NCBI GenBank assembly: GCA_016617855.1
Contig: JAECUM010001934.1
Coordinates: forward strand, 94,058 to 158,057
Reading direction: 5' to 3'
DNA length: 64,000 bases
From: Megalonaias nervosa
Lineage: Eukaryota > Mollusca > Bivalvia > Unionida > Unionidae
This document shows positions 22,540-33,227 of this stretch, piece by piece. A program made the translations under genes and the position numbers. Under the pieces are notes generated by a model. It searched no databases, had not been told where the DNA came from, and saw only the letters and a list, made by a program, of their open reading frames with translations. Position 1 is the stretch's first letter, and each line of letters begins with the position of its first letter.

Positions 22540-23007
22540 TTATTCTAAATCCCTGATTTCTTCAATGCTTTCGTCAAATACTTCATTGTAGATTTTCACC
22601 ATCGCGCTGAATTCTTCATCGGATATTCTGCCATCGTTGAACGACGACGAGATCAGCGATGATAGTTTGGAATATGCTGTTGTTGCTGTATACAGTTTTG
22701 CCACATACTCGTGTAATTTTGTGTTCGTGCATGTATCTATCTTCTTTGCAATAATACTAAAAATGCCCGCTACAGTTGTTGCGGATGAAACGATAATCGT
22801 TACAACTACAGGCGCGATCATTGTTATTGTTGATAATATTACACCGGTTCCAGCAATGAGCGCAGAAACTGAATAGACAACTATGTCAACGACAACCACG
22901 CGTCTTCGATATTTTTTCACTTTTATGGTATAATCGTCGATGATATTTTTTAATTTAGTTTGCCACGCACATACTTGATTGTATCTGTATTTTTGAACGT
23001 CTATCAT
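22540..23007 (-). CDS. Polinton membrane protein, 155 aa
   Basis: Intact, ATG at 23007. Architecture: N-terminal basic helix (about residues 1-37), two or three hydrophobic segments (about residues 38-90, rich in Val, Ile and Ala), then a C-terminal helical tail with FNDGRISDEEFSAM near residue 130. The hydrophobic pair with a cytoplasmic-type helical tail, and especially the DGRISDEEF stretch, resembles a recurring membrane protein of invertebrate Polintons. Possible roles are membrane permeabilisation or anchoring; none is demonstrated. It lies between fibre-like and LGW-type genes with gaps of 9-13 bp, an operon-like packing. Confidence 0.62.
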   Translation of the reverse strand: MIDVQKYRYNQVCAWQTKLKNIIDDYTIKVKKYRRRVVVVDIVVYSVSALIAGTGVILSTITMIAPVVVTIIVSSATTVAGIFSIIAKKIDTCTNTKLHEYVAKLYTATTAYSKLSSLISSSFNDGRISDEEFSAMVKIYNEVFDESIEEIRDLE

Positions 23008-23016
23008 TATACTATA

Positions 23017-24059
23017 TTAAGTAATTAATTGAGGTGTTTCAGCTACAAATTCCTGACACCACCAGTAAGACGCTGTGGTTATTTTTTTATCGGATGGTTC
23101 CAGTATAAATATTTCTTCGGTATCTTTATTTAATACAACAGACACAGTTCCAAAAAATTATCGGTTGAATGACGCCATGGAAATGTAGTAAATATCCTAA
23201 ATTTTGCAGAGATGAACACAGTAAATATCCTAAATTTTGCAGAGATGAACACGGACAGCCTGTACACACCAGTAACCGTCGCGGTATGTCTGATAGTGTC
23301 ATTTTGCGGTGCCCAAGTTGATGATCCTGATGATACTGTGTATACCACATTAGCGATCTGTTCGCCGTGAGGAATTTTAATCAGATTAGTTTTTTGAACG
23401 ATATTAGGAATTCCACTGATAATATCGTTGAGTTTTATGTTAACATCGGCGAGTTTTATATCAACGATTGGTGGACTTCCAAAAAATTCATTAGTGGTTC
23501 TGTTTACATTTCTGCGAAAATTCATAAACAGTTGTACATGATTAAAAAATTTAGTTCTAAATGCGGTCATTCCATCATTGATCGTCGACAACGAACTTGT
23601 CATCGGAATATTGTTATCGTCGACATATTTTTTTGTTGCCGCGTCGAGATTATCTGTTGGTTCACCAACGTTGGTAATTTTATTGTTGTTCATGTTAATG
23701 ACGCCGTTCATTACATCGCCGGCTTTTAACACTCGTTCACTTATGCTATCTCGGATCGACGACGGAGTAACAACACTAGGAACAAGTTTGCCCTCTTTGT
23801 CATATACAGCAACAAGACCTTCTCGCGATAATCAATTACGAATAATAATATCGTTGATTGAAATATTAATCGTGTTCAATTTTCCTTCACGGTTTTGAAA
23901 TACAACAAGTTCGTTTGGATCAACGTTGGCAAGATTGAGCAGGTCAGATAATTCATCATTGATCTGCCTTGTTACTCGCTCGAGTAAATCTTCATCTGAT
24001 GCTTGTTGGGTTCCGAACGTTGTAAGGGTTTTAGCTCATCTTCCGTAAATATCTACCAT
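23017..24059 (-). pseudogene. Fibre-like attachment protein, disrupted
   Basis: Minus strand from ATG 24059, about 347 codons. The middle carries a phage-fibre-type segment (INMNNNKITNVGEPTDNLDA followed by ATKKYVDD), which in tail and spike fibres forms trimeric shafts. The C-terminal part is beta-rich and may be a small knob. Lesions: TGA at 24036-24038 (codon 8), TGA at 23832-23834 (codon 76) and a frameshift near 23150. There is also an in-frame 33-bp tandem duplication at 23188-23253. Neighbours are the protease upstream and the membrane protein downstream, 9 bp away. A role in host-cell attachment is inferred from the motif and the Polinton context. Confidence 0.58.
23188..23253. repeat. 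33-bp tandem duplication in the fibre-like gene
   Basis: GTAAATATCCTAAATTTTGC and the following 13 bases are repeated immediately, with only the last base differing. It adds 11 codons in frame. Confidence 0.95.
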
Positions 24060-24066
24060 AATATTA

Positions 24067-24479
24067 TTAGTGATTATTTAAAACACAACTCGTATATTCG
24101 TGTACAGCCTTATGAAAGTTTTTTAATCTTGATACAGCATCAAGTACCGCCAGTGCTTCACGGCCACATGTTGGAGGATCCGTTAATGTTTGTGTTGGTA
24201 GCGTTGAATACCAGATTGGAATATCGCCGCTGACATACTTAAAAATTCTTCTGGTGGTGCCAGTCCGTATGAGTCGAAATAAACAATTCCACGTGGATCA
24301 GTCGCGTAAGCAACCCAATGAGTACCATGACCAAAGTTTTTATCGAGATTAATAATACTTGTTTCAACGCTGTTTCGTTTGTGTGGTAATTGATCACGCA
24401 TAAAAACACCTCTGAAATTTTTTATGTTTAGTTGCTTAGCAGCATCGAGTAAATCAAAATTGGACAACGGGAAAATCAA
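24067..24479 (-). pseudogene. Adenain-like cysteine protease (maturation protease), disrupted
   Basis: In this family (C5/Ulp1 fold) the protease cleaves capsid precursors. The N-terminal part has NFRGVFMRD. The catalytic His lies in GHGTHWVAY near 24335 and the acidic partner in YFDSYGLAPP near 24260. The Cys lies in a PTCGREAL-like segment near 24160, which is in another frame after a frameshift near 24185. No ATG precedes the conserved start; a TTG at 24477-24479 occupies the expected position and overlaps the upstream gene's possible TGA as TTGA, which suggests a lost ATGA overlap. Stop at 24067-24069, about 8 bp before the fibre ATG. Confidence 0.85.
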
Positions 24480-24930
24480 CGAATCCCTGGAATTCTTAAT
24501 CCGCTCCCCTACCGGGTTCCTGGAAGTCTCAGACCCTTTCTCTTTTTATTTTTTTAATTCCTTTTCCTGTTGCTTTCTTTAATTCCATTTCAGCAGCTGT
24601 TCCAACTGTACCTAACTCAGCTGCTTTTGCAACAGCTGGGGCTGCAGCGGCTATTATTCCTGGAATAGCTGCAAGAAGTGGAAATATACCACCCGTCTTG
24701 GCGATGTCTTTAATGGCACCCGCAGAAAGATTTACGCGTGTACCTTTCTTTGATTGTTTGGCAGTATTGAAGTGCTTGAGCTGGTGTTCTGTCAGCGATA
24801 GTTTATTTGGACCACCTGCGATTTGTTCTCGCGCTAGTGATATTTTTACTCCACATTTTTTCGCTGATGCCGACTGCAGTTTTTTAATCTGACCAGGAGT
24901 CAGATTGACACTAACATGATGATATGACAT
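24476..24930 (-). pseudogene. pX-like minor virion protein candidate
   Basis: Minus strand from ATG 24930. It is open for 133 codons to 24529, with a further plausible coding stretch to TGA 24476-24478 in a shifted frame. Sequence: N-terminal basic part with LTPGQIKKLQSA and two similar LSLTEHQLKHF / LSAGAIKDIAKTGG turns, a hydrophobic membrane-like segment (FPLLAAIPGIIAAAAPAVAK, about residues 83-102), then a lysine-rich tail. This arrangement resembles adenovirus pX and pVI type proteins and their Polinton analogues, which bind membranes or DNA. It sits between the capsid protein and the protease, as expected for Polintons. The exact 3' end is uncertain. Confidence 0.55.
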
Positions 24931-24950
24931 TTATGATATATTTCTGACTT

Positions 24951-26332
24951 CTAAATTAACGCTTGCATATTTTCCACTTGGGTATCAACGACTCTCATTC
25001 GTCCACCAACACCTTCAAGTAGCATCGTCTTATCGCTGAGTATGACGGCGATTGCTCTGTAATTAGCAATAACTCCTCTTGTAACACGAGCTCGAAAATG
25101 TATATCAACGACGGACTGTCTAAACAAATCCAAATGTTCCAGCGAAAAGTAATAAATCGGATGCAGCGTTGTGAAATCTAGCTGTGATATTTGTAAACCA
25201 GTATCAATATTTTGATCACGCCCCATAAACGACATCAATCGATGATATGCACGCGCCACATGATTTTGCTCAAAATTCAACAAAATATCCTCTGATGGTT
25301 CTTGATGTCCGTTATCCTCAATGAAACCTCAGAAACACCGAGTTTGTCAAATATCATTATACTACGCGTCTGATCATTTACTCGTGCAGCATCTTGGAAA
25401 GCAACAAATATATGGCGTGGCGCAGAGATACCTTGTTGTGATGCTATCTGCCATGTGAATAAACGACTAATGGTACTTTGAACAGCATCTGTGGTTGTTG
25501 TTAACCATGATAGCGTTGACTTACCACCTTGACCCATTAAAGAGAGTAAACGTTCTTCTTCAGGTATCGCTGGAGTCATTACTGGCATCCACAATGAAAG
25601 TTTTGTCAGCGCTACTTTACCGGCGTCAGCAACAGCAGCAGATCGCCATATTACATCATCGTCTGTGGCTTTTCGTACGAGTACAACTGTATGTTTGGCT
25701 CCGAAAATAATCTTTCTGACATTTCTACAAAATCCAAAGATATGTGATAGTGGAATTGCATATGAAAATCTTCTATTTCCATCTTTCAGCATAGATCGAC
25801 GTGCTGTGAATCCCAAGTTGAAATTTGCATTAGCACCATAAACCACCGGAGCAACGTCAGCGTCGGCGTTATTGGCATGGTTTCGTGGTCGTCTTATATC
25901 ATATGGTACGTAGTTAGGGTGGTCAGAAGTGTCCTTGGTAAACATCATTGATGGGCCAGCTGATCTTGAATAATCGTCGCTGTATCTTGCTAGACCAAGT
26001 ATTGTTGTGGCAACGTCAACGTCCTTCTGAATTGATTCAATATTTCTTCCGTCGATGATATACGTAGCACTGTCGAACAACGCCATAATGCCATTATTAA
26101 CAAAACCAATACTATCATTGACTCCATATTCAGTATTATCTGTTTTTAAAATTTCACCCTCTACTTCAATAAATGCTTCAGCGGGTAAGAAATCTTGAAC
26201 TTGCAATTCGATTCGTCCACACTGATTTGGCTGTCGTGCGCCATAAGAATAATATTGATAATCACGCACAGACTCATCCTTGAGAACTGGCGCATCCATG
26301 TCAAATGCGGGATCAGATACACGTCTGAACAT
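24951..26332 (-). pseudogene. Polinton major capsid protein (double jelly-roll), one frameshift
   Basis: Minus strand from ATG 26332, about 460 codons, the usual Polinton size. The N-terminal 350 residues are one open frame containing DYQYYSYGARQPNQ, an IPLSHIFGFCRN segment and beta-strand-rich stretches. The final 110 residues (25283-24951, HPIYYFSLEHLDLFRQSVVD) continue after a frameshift near 25277-25283. This protein forms the hexons of the icosahedral shell. The upstream gene's stop is 3 bp away and the pX-like gene follows after 20 bp. Only one lesion is evident, fewer than in its neighbours. Identity rests on overall pattern and position between virion genes. Confidence 0.88.
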
Positions 26333-26335
26333 ATT

Positions 26336-26783
26336 TTATGTTATTGGTCGTCGTCTAATACGAAGACCACTTCCTGCCATCAGACTTGCTGCTATGTTTT
26401 TTTCTTTTTCATCGGCTAACTCTGCTAGTTTTGATTTGCAGCTTGATTTATTATTTTACTAACATTTTCAGGCATCACTTCAGTGCTGGGTAATTTTACT
26501 GGTGGCTGAGGTTTTCGTCGTACTAATCGTGCTAGTCTATCCTTGATTGCAGAGAATGCTTTACTGGCAACGTCGCCGGCAGCACCAATACCTTTTTCAC
26601 GAATAATGTCAATGGCTTTCATGCCCAGTTGCTTTGCAATCGGTATTGCTTTTGGGGCTATCCTTCTAAATAAACCCTGAACAACATCACCGAGTCCATG
26701 TCCGTAGAATATTTTATATGTAGGTAATCGCGAATTTATCACCCTACCATGGTTGGTCCACGTTGAGCAGCGTGTATAATCAT
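26336..26783 (-). pseudogene. pVI-like small virion protein candidate
   Basis: Minus strand from ATG 26783, with frame changes near 26745 and near 26425; the last in-frame TAA is 26336-26338, just before the capsid ATG. It contains a glycine-rich turn (YGHGLGDVVQGLFRR) followed by an amphipathic helix (KQLGMKAIDIIREKG), an Arg/Lys-rich region and a tail ending in several arginines. Adenovirus pVI-type internal proteins have a similar amphipathic-helix, basic-tail layout, and Polintons carry such a gene next to the capsid gene. The assignment is by layout only. Confidence 0.48.
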
Positions 26784-26810
26784 CTTATTATAATAATTAT
26801 ATCTAACTGC

Positions 26811-28070
26811 TTAATCGCTGTAATAATCATCAGCGATTTCGTTAATGAGGGACCGATACACATTAGCGTCCATGATACCGCCTGTAAATAATCGTTGACA
26901 AATAGCAGCTGCTTCATGAATGATTTCTGGAGAATTATTATCGGCTCGTTTTCCGCCAATCAGAATTTCAAGTCGATCAACATCGGCAAGGACGTTACCG
27001 GGGCAATTAACAAGACCACTTCCCGTTGTACCAAGACCTTTTCCAGTGACACTGGGGACATCATAGAATTCTTCTTCAAGAAATGGCTTAGTATCTGATT
27101 CTATTTTCCGTTCTACATCCTGTTTGAATTTAACAAAATTTTTATTATTACGTTTGATTCGATTAATATTATTAGCGATGAGATATATATCTAAAATCCA
27201 ATTATCACGCTTCATTCTCTTAGTATATTCGGGTTTTACATATCCCTCTTTGTTATCATATCCATATGCTGCAATATCTATTACCTGGTCTGGATCCTTG
27301 ATAGCGGCAATACCCTCAGGCGTGAATTTATCTGCTATATTTATCATTTTTGGTGGTTGTGGTTGAGGAGGTTGTTGTTGTGATGGTTGTGGTTGAGGAG
27401 GTTGTTGTTGTCGTTGTAATCGTGCAAGATAGTTGTTTATTCCATCACTAAATGTAATATACCCCGTATCATCTGTCCGAACATAATCAGCGTCGTAGTA
27501 TATACGAAATATCCATTTGTACCAAGTCTCACGATCTACAGGTTTATTAACATAATTGGGTTTTAATAAAAAAAAATTATTATCAAAACTTACCAGGGCA
27601 AGCGCAGATAATTCATTCACATCTCTAACATTTTTTTAGATGAAATTAATACCAACATCGGTAAATTTATCATTTATTTTAGCTTTTTTCTTTGGTTCTG
27701 GTTCTGGTTTTGGTGTACGATCTTTTATATCACCTATCTCAGCACGAATTGGTCAATACCTTCAAGTATTTCTCGAGTTGGTTGAGCTGCAGCTATTTCA
27801 ACTGGGAGTACTCGCAGAATTTTTTTTTGTTTTCTTAGTTCGCTCTGCTATTTTCCCGGTTGCTTCAGCGGTTTTCTCCAATGCGGGAAGAAGACCTTTA
27901 GTGGTTTTTGTAATCGTCTTAAATAATTCTTCTGCGGATTCTGCAAATTCTTCTTGTGTTTGCTGACGCGCCTGTAATTGTTGTTTAACACCATTATGAA
28001 GTGGAAGATATCTTCGTATTTCCTCTAATCGGTCTCGAGCTAGTCTAGCTGAGTGAGCTTCACCAATCAT
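26811..28070 (-). pseudogene. Conserved Polinton virion-associated protein candidate
   Basis: Minus strand from ATG 28070, about 420 codons. The N-terminal 90 residues are helical and charged, with a coiled-coil look. Frameshifts occur near 27815 and 27750, and TAA at 27636-27638 sits in frame with the downstream part beside a T7 run. The second part (27620-26811) is open for 269 codons. It has a Gln/Pro-rich linker (PPQPQPSQQQPPQPQPP) and a C-terminal helical block with LEILIGGKRADNNS. Proteins with a LIG-x-NNS type C-terminus head the virion gene block in many invertebrate Polintons, as far as I remember. Function is unknown. Confidence 0.45.
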
Positions 28071-28096
28071 TACTGATATAATAATGGTTTAATTAT

Positions 28097-28341
28097 AGCA
28101 GCAGAGAGGGTGAACTGACAAAAATTACGCGGAGTACATAAACGAACACTCATAAAATTTACAAACACAGGTGTCACGAACGAGTAACAGCGTAAATAAC
28201 CCACGCAGAGAGAATCTCAATTCGGTTAGAGGTTCTGGTTTAGCGTTATTGACCCTATATTTTTTGCCTTATTTAGTATGATTTTCATGTTTAAATATAT
28301 TTGCTCGAACACTAATTTGTAGGGTTCACCCTCTCTGCTGA
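28097..28341 (-). repeat. Polinton right terminal inverted repeat
   Basis: Inverted partner of 13265-13535, ending GTTCACCCTCTCTGCTGA. Its inner edge (28097-28115) is AGCAGCAGAGAGGGTGAAC, again the inverse of its own outer edge. It is shorter than the left copy by about 26 bp. Confidence 0.9.
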
Positions 28342-28347
28342 TCCACT
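28342..28347. repeat. Polinton target site duplication, right
   Basis: TCCACT, identical to 13259-13264. Confidence 0.8.
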
Positions 28348-29770
28348 TTACGGACGGTCTCCGGAATGAACAAAAAGGCTGTAGGGCAAAATATCTTCTT
28401 ATAACGGGCACTGCCCAACCAAACCAGGTATTACTGACTGTGTTGAAAACGACGTACACCAATAACCTAATAAATGGTATATAAACGGTGGACTTGGAGA
28501 TGAAATCATGATATAATTTTTCTTTAACATGGACGGGCACACCAACGTTTATTTTAATATTGGTTAATTTTTTTAAAAAAATGCATAGAGTTCGTCTTGA
28601 ATTAATAGTAAATTATTTCCTGAACAGAAGTTACAAAAGACTCTTTGAAGCAATGCCACCTTCATATCTACTTGCCTCAATATTAAATTTATCAAGATAT
28701 ATAAAAGTCCAGAGGAATGTAAAAAGGTAATCTCTGCATAGCTATCTCTCAATATTTCGTAATGACTTTTATTATTAATAATACAAAGGTTTTGATATGT
28801 GTATATTTTTTCGGTCGACAACAATTCCCATAATCCTCTGGAATTCCTTCACCACGACATTAAAAATTTAATTATAACTACATAACTTCAGATTTTTCTG
28901 ACGATTATTTTCCAGAAAAGTATTATTAACATTGCCATGAATAATCTAATTTGTTTAGTTTTCGATTTCACCAATCAATCTTATAATTAAAAGGAATGAA
29001 GAATGAAACGGAGAAACAAACAGGGGTTGGTATATGCAAGATGGTAAGTTAAAGAATAGACGTACAAATAAAATGGAAGAAAAAATAAATTAATGTAAGA
29101 AAAGATTGACAAATAGATAAAATGCAAAATTTATGATTATATGCACAAATGAGAATAAACAAGAGAATAACAAAGGACCATAACATCTCGCCAAATCGAA
29201 GATTATTGGTGTTATTGAAACTAAGAGTAAAAATAAAAGATGTATATTATGATAATAAATGCAGATTGCTGTTGAAAGGGCTTTTTATTTACATTTTTAT
29301 TAAAAGAATAATCTTCTAAGCCTATTAATCACTAATCTCCCCCAAATTGAGAACTTAAAGACAAATAAAGCAAGTCTTGGTTGTTTTACCTGCTAAATCA
29401 GGTCAATATTTTATATCTAAATGTTAGTTTGTACACAATAATATAAGCAGTGACATTGAAATTCACGTATTTATTCTTTTTTTCTTTTGCAAAACAAGAC
29501 TTTATTACACTTAGGTTGTAAAATTTACAACATATGAGGTCTACAAGAAACAGAACATGAATATAGCGTGTGATATCGTAAAATAATACTTAAGAGGGAT
29601 TAAAAAATTCGGAAAACACAATCTAAGAACTAGAAATGTAAAAATGAGCTACAAATTTTTGTCTTTCATTATTAAAATAAGAACACGACACGAGACAGTG
29701 ATACTCATCAGCTATTTCTTACAATTGACAGTGTACAATATACTTCGTTATAAGTAATATTAGCCCAGTT
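28348..29770. other. Non-coding, nothing recognised
   Basis: AT-rich sequence without a supported gene or identifiable repeat family. Confidence 0.5.
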
Positions 29771-29777
29771 ACCTTAT

Positions 29778-29970
29778 ATGACGTGCAAACTTCTTTATAT
29801 GCGGTGCTTCCGTCCTTATACGATGTGCAAACTTTTTTATATGTGGTACTTTTGTCTTTATATGATGTGCAAACTTCTTTATATGCGGTGCTTCCGTCCT
29901 TATATGATGTCCAAACTTCTTTATATGCGGTACTTTCGTCCTTATATGATGTGCAAACTTCGTTATATGC
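29778..29970 (+). repeat. 42-bp minisatellite, left half of split array
   Basis: Units of 42 bp (core TTATATGATGTGCAAACTTC then TTTATATGCGGTGCTTC-like). A unit length divisible by three keeps several frames open, producing repetitive ORFs that are not genes. The last unit is cut by the LTR-like element. Confidence 0.93.
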
Positions 29971-30413
29971 GGCCTTAGGTCACAATTAATAGTTCCGGTT
30001 CAAAATGTAGTCCCAGTCTATTTTTAGATCATTTTTTCCTGTCTCCGTTTGGTGGTGATACAAGAGTAGATGTAGGCATTCTTGGTAAGGATTTAAAGGC
30101 AATTGTTTATTCTTTAGAATATGAGCTTATGGTGTGGTTGTCTGTGTGTATTTCGGCGACAGTGCACAGTGAGTAATAAGGCCTTGGTGATGATCCGGAA
30201 GTGAAATCTGTGTTCCATTGCATGGTGTTTTGTTTACAATTCAGCCTCTCAAAAATAAGCAGGTCAACCCTTGACAAGAACTTCACCGTGAAGTCATCTT
30301 TGAAGGTATTTTAGATTGACATATGATTTGTATTGATTGTCACACAGTGGAAAGTTCAGTACTGAGAAACAAATGTAGAGAATATATAATAAAATTAATT
30401 GTGTTCTATGGCC
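29971..30413 (+). repeat. 5' direct terminal repeat of the LTR-like element
   Basis: Starts GGCCTTAGGTCACAATTAAT and ends GTGTTCTATGGCC. Partner at 33228-33679. Confidence 0.9.
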
Positions 30414-31144
30414 TGTCAGTGCAGTATTTGAGTAAAGTTTAAACTGGTATAAAATCTTTATTATTAATGATAGACACATGAAATTTTAATATGTTATGTA
30501 TAATGACTTTAAATATATAAGAATGAAATTGAAAATAAAAAATTGATTTTTATTTTAAAAATTTTAATGAAATTTTTAAAAAAATTAAAAAATAAAATTT
30601 TTTCACCAAAAATGCACATATATAATATTTATTGGGAATGATATTAAATGATATCAGCATGTATATAATCCTACACCATATACAAGCTCAAATGATGGAT
30701 ATTTGTCAAATTTTATCAGAGAAAATATCTTTGTAAGTCAAAATGAGACCTTCATTTAAAATACATGAAGACAAAATTCTATTTTGTATTGTACCTTTAG
30801 GTCATTGAAACTATTTATTTGGGGTCCAAGCAGTTAATTTATGTGTTTATGATGGGGTGACTTCCTGAGTAACACATATCTGCTTGTATAGCTATCAGTA
30901 ATTGTTTATAAACATAGTTATAGGGTATTTAGTGAGAGGACAGAGATGAAGACTTTATACTAGAACCTGCTCAAGTTCTCTACAAAATCATATTAAGCTG
31001 TCAGAGAATGAAATACAGGTCAAAGGGATAAAATATACTTTCCCCAGGTATATTTACCCTTGCATGTAAGAAAACAGCAAAAGGATGTAAGTTGAACACA
31101 GAATGCATTCCATTTTATTGTTCAGTTTCTTTAAGATATTGATT

Positions 31145-31890
31145 GATGTAGTGCGGCATTGTGGCCTAGATGATATTATGGGAATTCTAATGATCCATTT
31201 TGCTTTATGCATTATTAATTACTAATAATATTTGTTAACTGACACTCTAAAGATTACATAAGAAATATTCAAACAGATTATTTGAATTTAACTTTGTACA
31301 ACTAATCTTAACATGGTTACATAGCTGACATGAACAAATATGCATATATTTTAGAATGTTTGGGATCAAAAGTTGACATTTAGTACATCATATAGGCTGA
31401 CATAGTACCTATAGTGAACCTGTAAGGCTCAGTTCTGGCTGAGTGCACTTCAAATATCCAAGACGTTATTTTCATCATGAATATGCCTCTGTATGGTAAC
31501 ATATTTCAATTTAGTACTTTGACAGAGTGCGGTATTGCAGCATCAGCTGATATCTGATTCCATTGAATCACTGAGCTTAATAACTGGTAACCAACACTCT
31601 TAAAAATAGACTAAAAATGTTCAAACAGATCATTTGAATTATGTTTGCACATGTGATTTTTAATAAGTACATTGCATATGTCCCATACATGCAAATGTCC
31701 ATCCTTGTTTACAAGTTCTGGGGATCAGAATTTCACATTTGGTTGATGATATAGGATCTGTTGGTACCTATAACCTATAGTTGATCTGTGTGGCCACATC
31801 TGGCTGTATTCACTCGCAATATCCAAAATTGTTATTTTCCTCATGAATAAGATTGCTTATAGTAATAAATTTTAATTTGATACATTGTCA
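31145..31890 (+). repeat. Diverged internal tandem duplication, about 370-bp unit
   Basis: Copy A (about 31145-31515) and copy B (about 31516-31890) share ordered landmarks: GAGTGCGGTATTGCAGCA-like start, TTCAAACAGATCATTTGAA, GGGATCA...ACATTTAG, TATTTTCATCATGAATA and ATTTCAATTTAGTAC. The copies are strongly diverged, unlike the young terminal repeats. Confidence 0.65.
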
Positions 31891-33227
31891 TTTGACTTTC
31901 CAGGATACTGGTATGTACTAATGTTTGCACCAATGATCAAACCTCACCGTTCCAACATTGCCTTAAACTTGATGATGCATACTCTACCTGATTAGTTATT
32001 TAATCTGTAAATGGCTAAATATGCTTGTAGAAACATCATCTATTTTTAGGATGCATTTATCACTTTAATACATGCCCATTGCTTCACATTTCTGAGTGTC
32101 ACTCTGTAAAGTTTACTATTTGTTCCCATGTTTGCAACCTGAATGTTATTTTGAAATCACCATATCCAACACATTTTAACTTCATTTGCCTACATCTTAC
32201 TGTTTTCTAGAATTAAGTGAAACATGTTATATATTTTCAGGTCTAGCCTGGTATCTGGAAGAAAGTGTTAGAGTTGGATCAGTTTGGAAGCTCTCCAGTA
32301 GTCCGGTGGTGATAGCAAGGTCTCATAAAGGACATGTGCAGTGTACTGCTATAAGTGACCAAGATTAGTTCATATCAGCACACTGATATACAGCACCTCA
32401 AAGACATGGCTTAGATCTTCATGAGAGAGATTCGCACCATTGTTCAGTAAGGTGGAACCTCCCTGAAACTGTATTTTCCTATCACATTGTTGACTTTTGT
32501 AGTTATCGACATTAAAATGGAATGCATTTTTGCTATAAAACATGGTAGTGGTCCCACCAAAACTTTAAATTTGAGTGCACTATTAGTTATACAAACAACT
32601 GCCCAAGTACCTGACACAATAAATGTGGAACATAGCACCTGTCATTGTTTCTTTAGTGTGTACACCTATATGCATCTGGATAGGCATATTGCAATTTGCT
32701 GCCAAAATCACTGTGAGCTATCATGCTTCAGTACCCCTCGGAAAAATGTTATCAGTTGTACAGACCCAAACTACCATTTGTTTTAAATACCATTCATTAA
32801 TCAACTTTGCTGCCTTAAATTTGTCAAACTGAATCTTATAACTTGTGTGAAAATTTATTTTTTTTTTTAAATTTAGTTTTTAAAATTTAAATGTTTATTT
32901 AAATTTCCATTAAAATTTAATATATCATTATTTTTAAATTTCAAACATATTTTCAGACAGGCCTTATCATGTATTACAATTAGGTTTTTACTGCATTGAA
33001 AAATTCCTGTAATTAAGGAAGATATAGCAAATTTAGTTTTGGTTTCTCAAGAACACTTGGACCACAACTTGCACCCTGTGGAACACCAGCACTACACACT
33101 TTCTGACAGCTGTCACATGTCTTGTTTGCAAGGAAATTCCAAAAGACTTCATGTTTAAAGTTGAAATAAGTGTGGCATGCAAGTATAAAAGTTTGACTAA
33201 AATTGGCCATACAAATTGGGCCTTTCA

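Larger units (their letters stand above)
13265..28341. mobile_element. Endogenous Polinton/Maverick (adintovirus-like), about 15.1 kb
   Basis: A complete but decayed element with terminal inverted repeats, a 6-bp target duplication and the Polinton signature genes: integrase, packaging ATPase, adenain-like protease and double-jelly-roll major capsid protein. Extra genes are a PLA2-like protein, an SF1 helicase with HNH-like module, a zinc protein, an HNH homing endonuclease and several virion-type proteins. No family-B DNA polymerase was recognised. Virion genes form one leftward block (28070 to 21244); replication and integration genes occupy the left half on both strands. Two SINEs have inserted (13703-13957 and 16316-16569). 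Stops and frameshifts break most genes, so it is a fossil rather than an active virus or transposon. Confidence 0.93.

Noticed and set aside
25495..26462. Plus-strand ORFs over the capsid gene
   Set aside because: They are antisense shadows of the minus-strand major capsid protein.
32186..32368. Host exon candidate in the LTR-like interior
   Set aside because: A splice-acceptor-like stretch is present but the short frame has no domain and no second exon.
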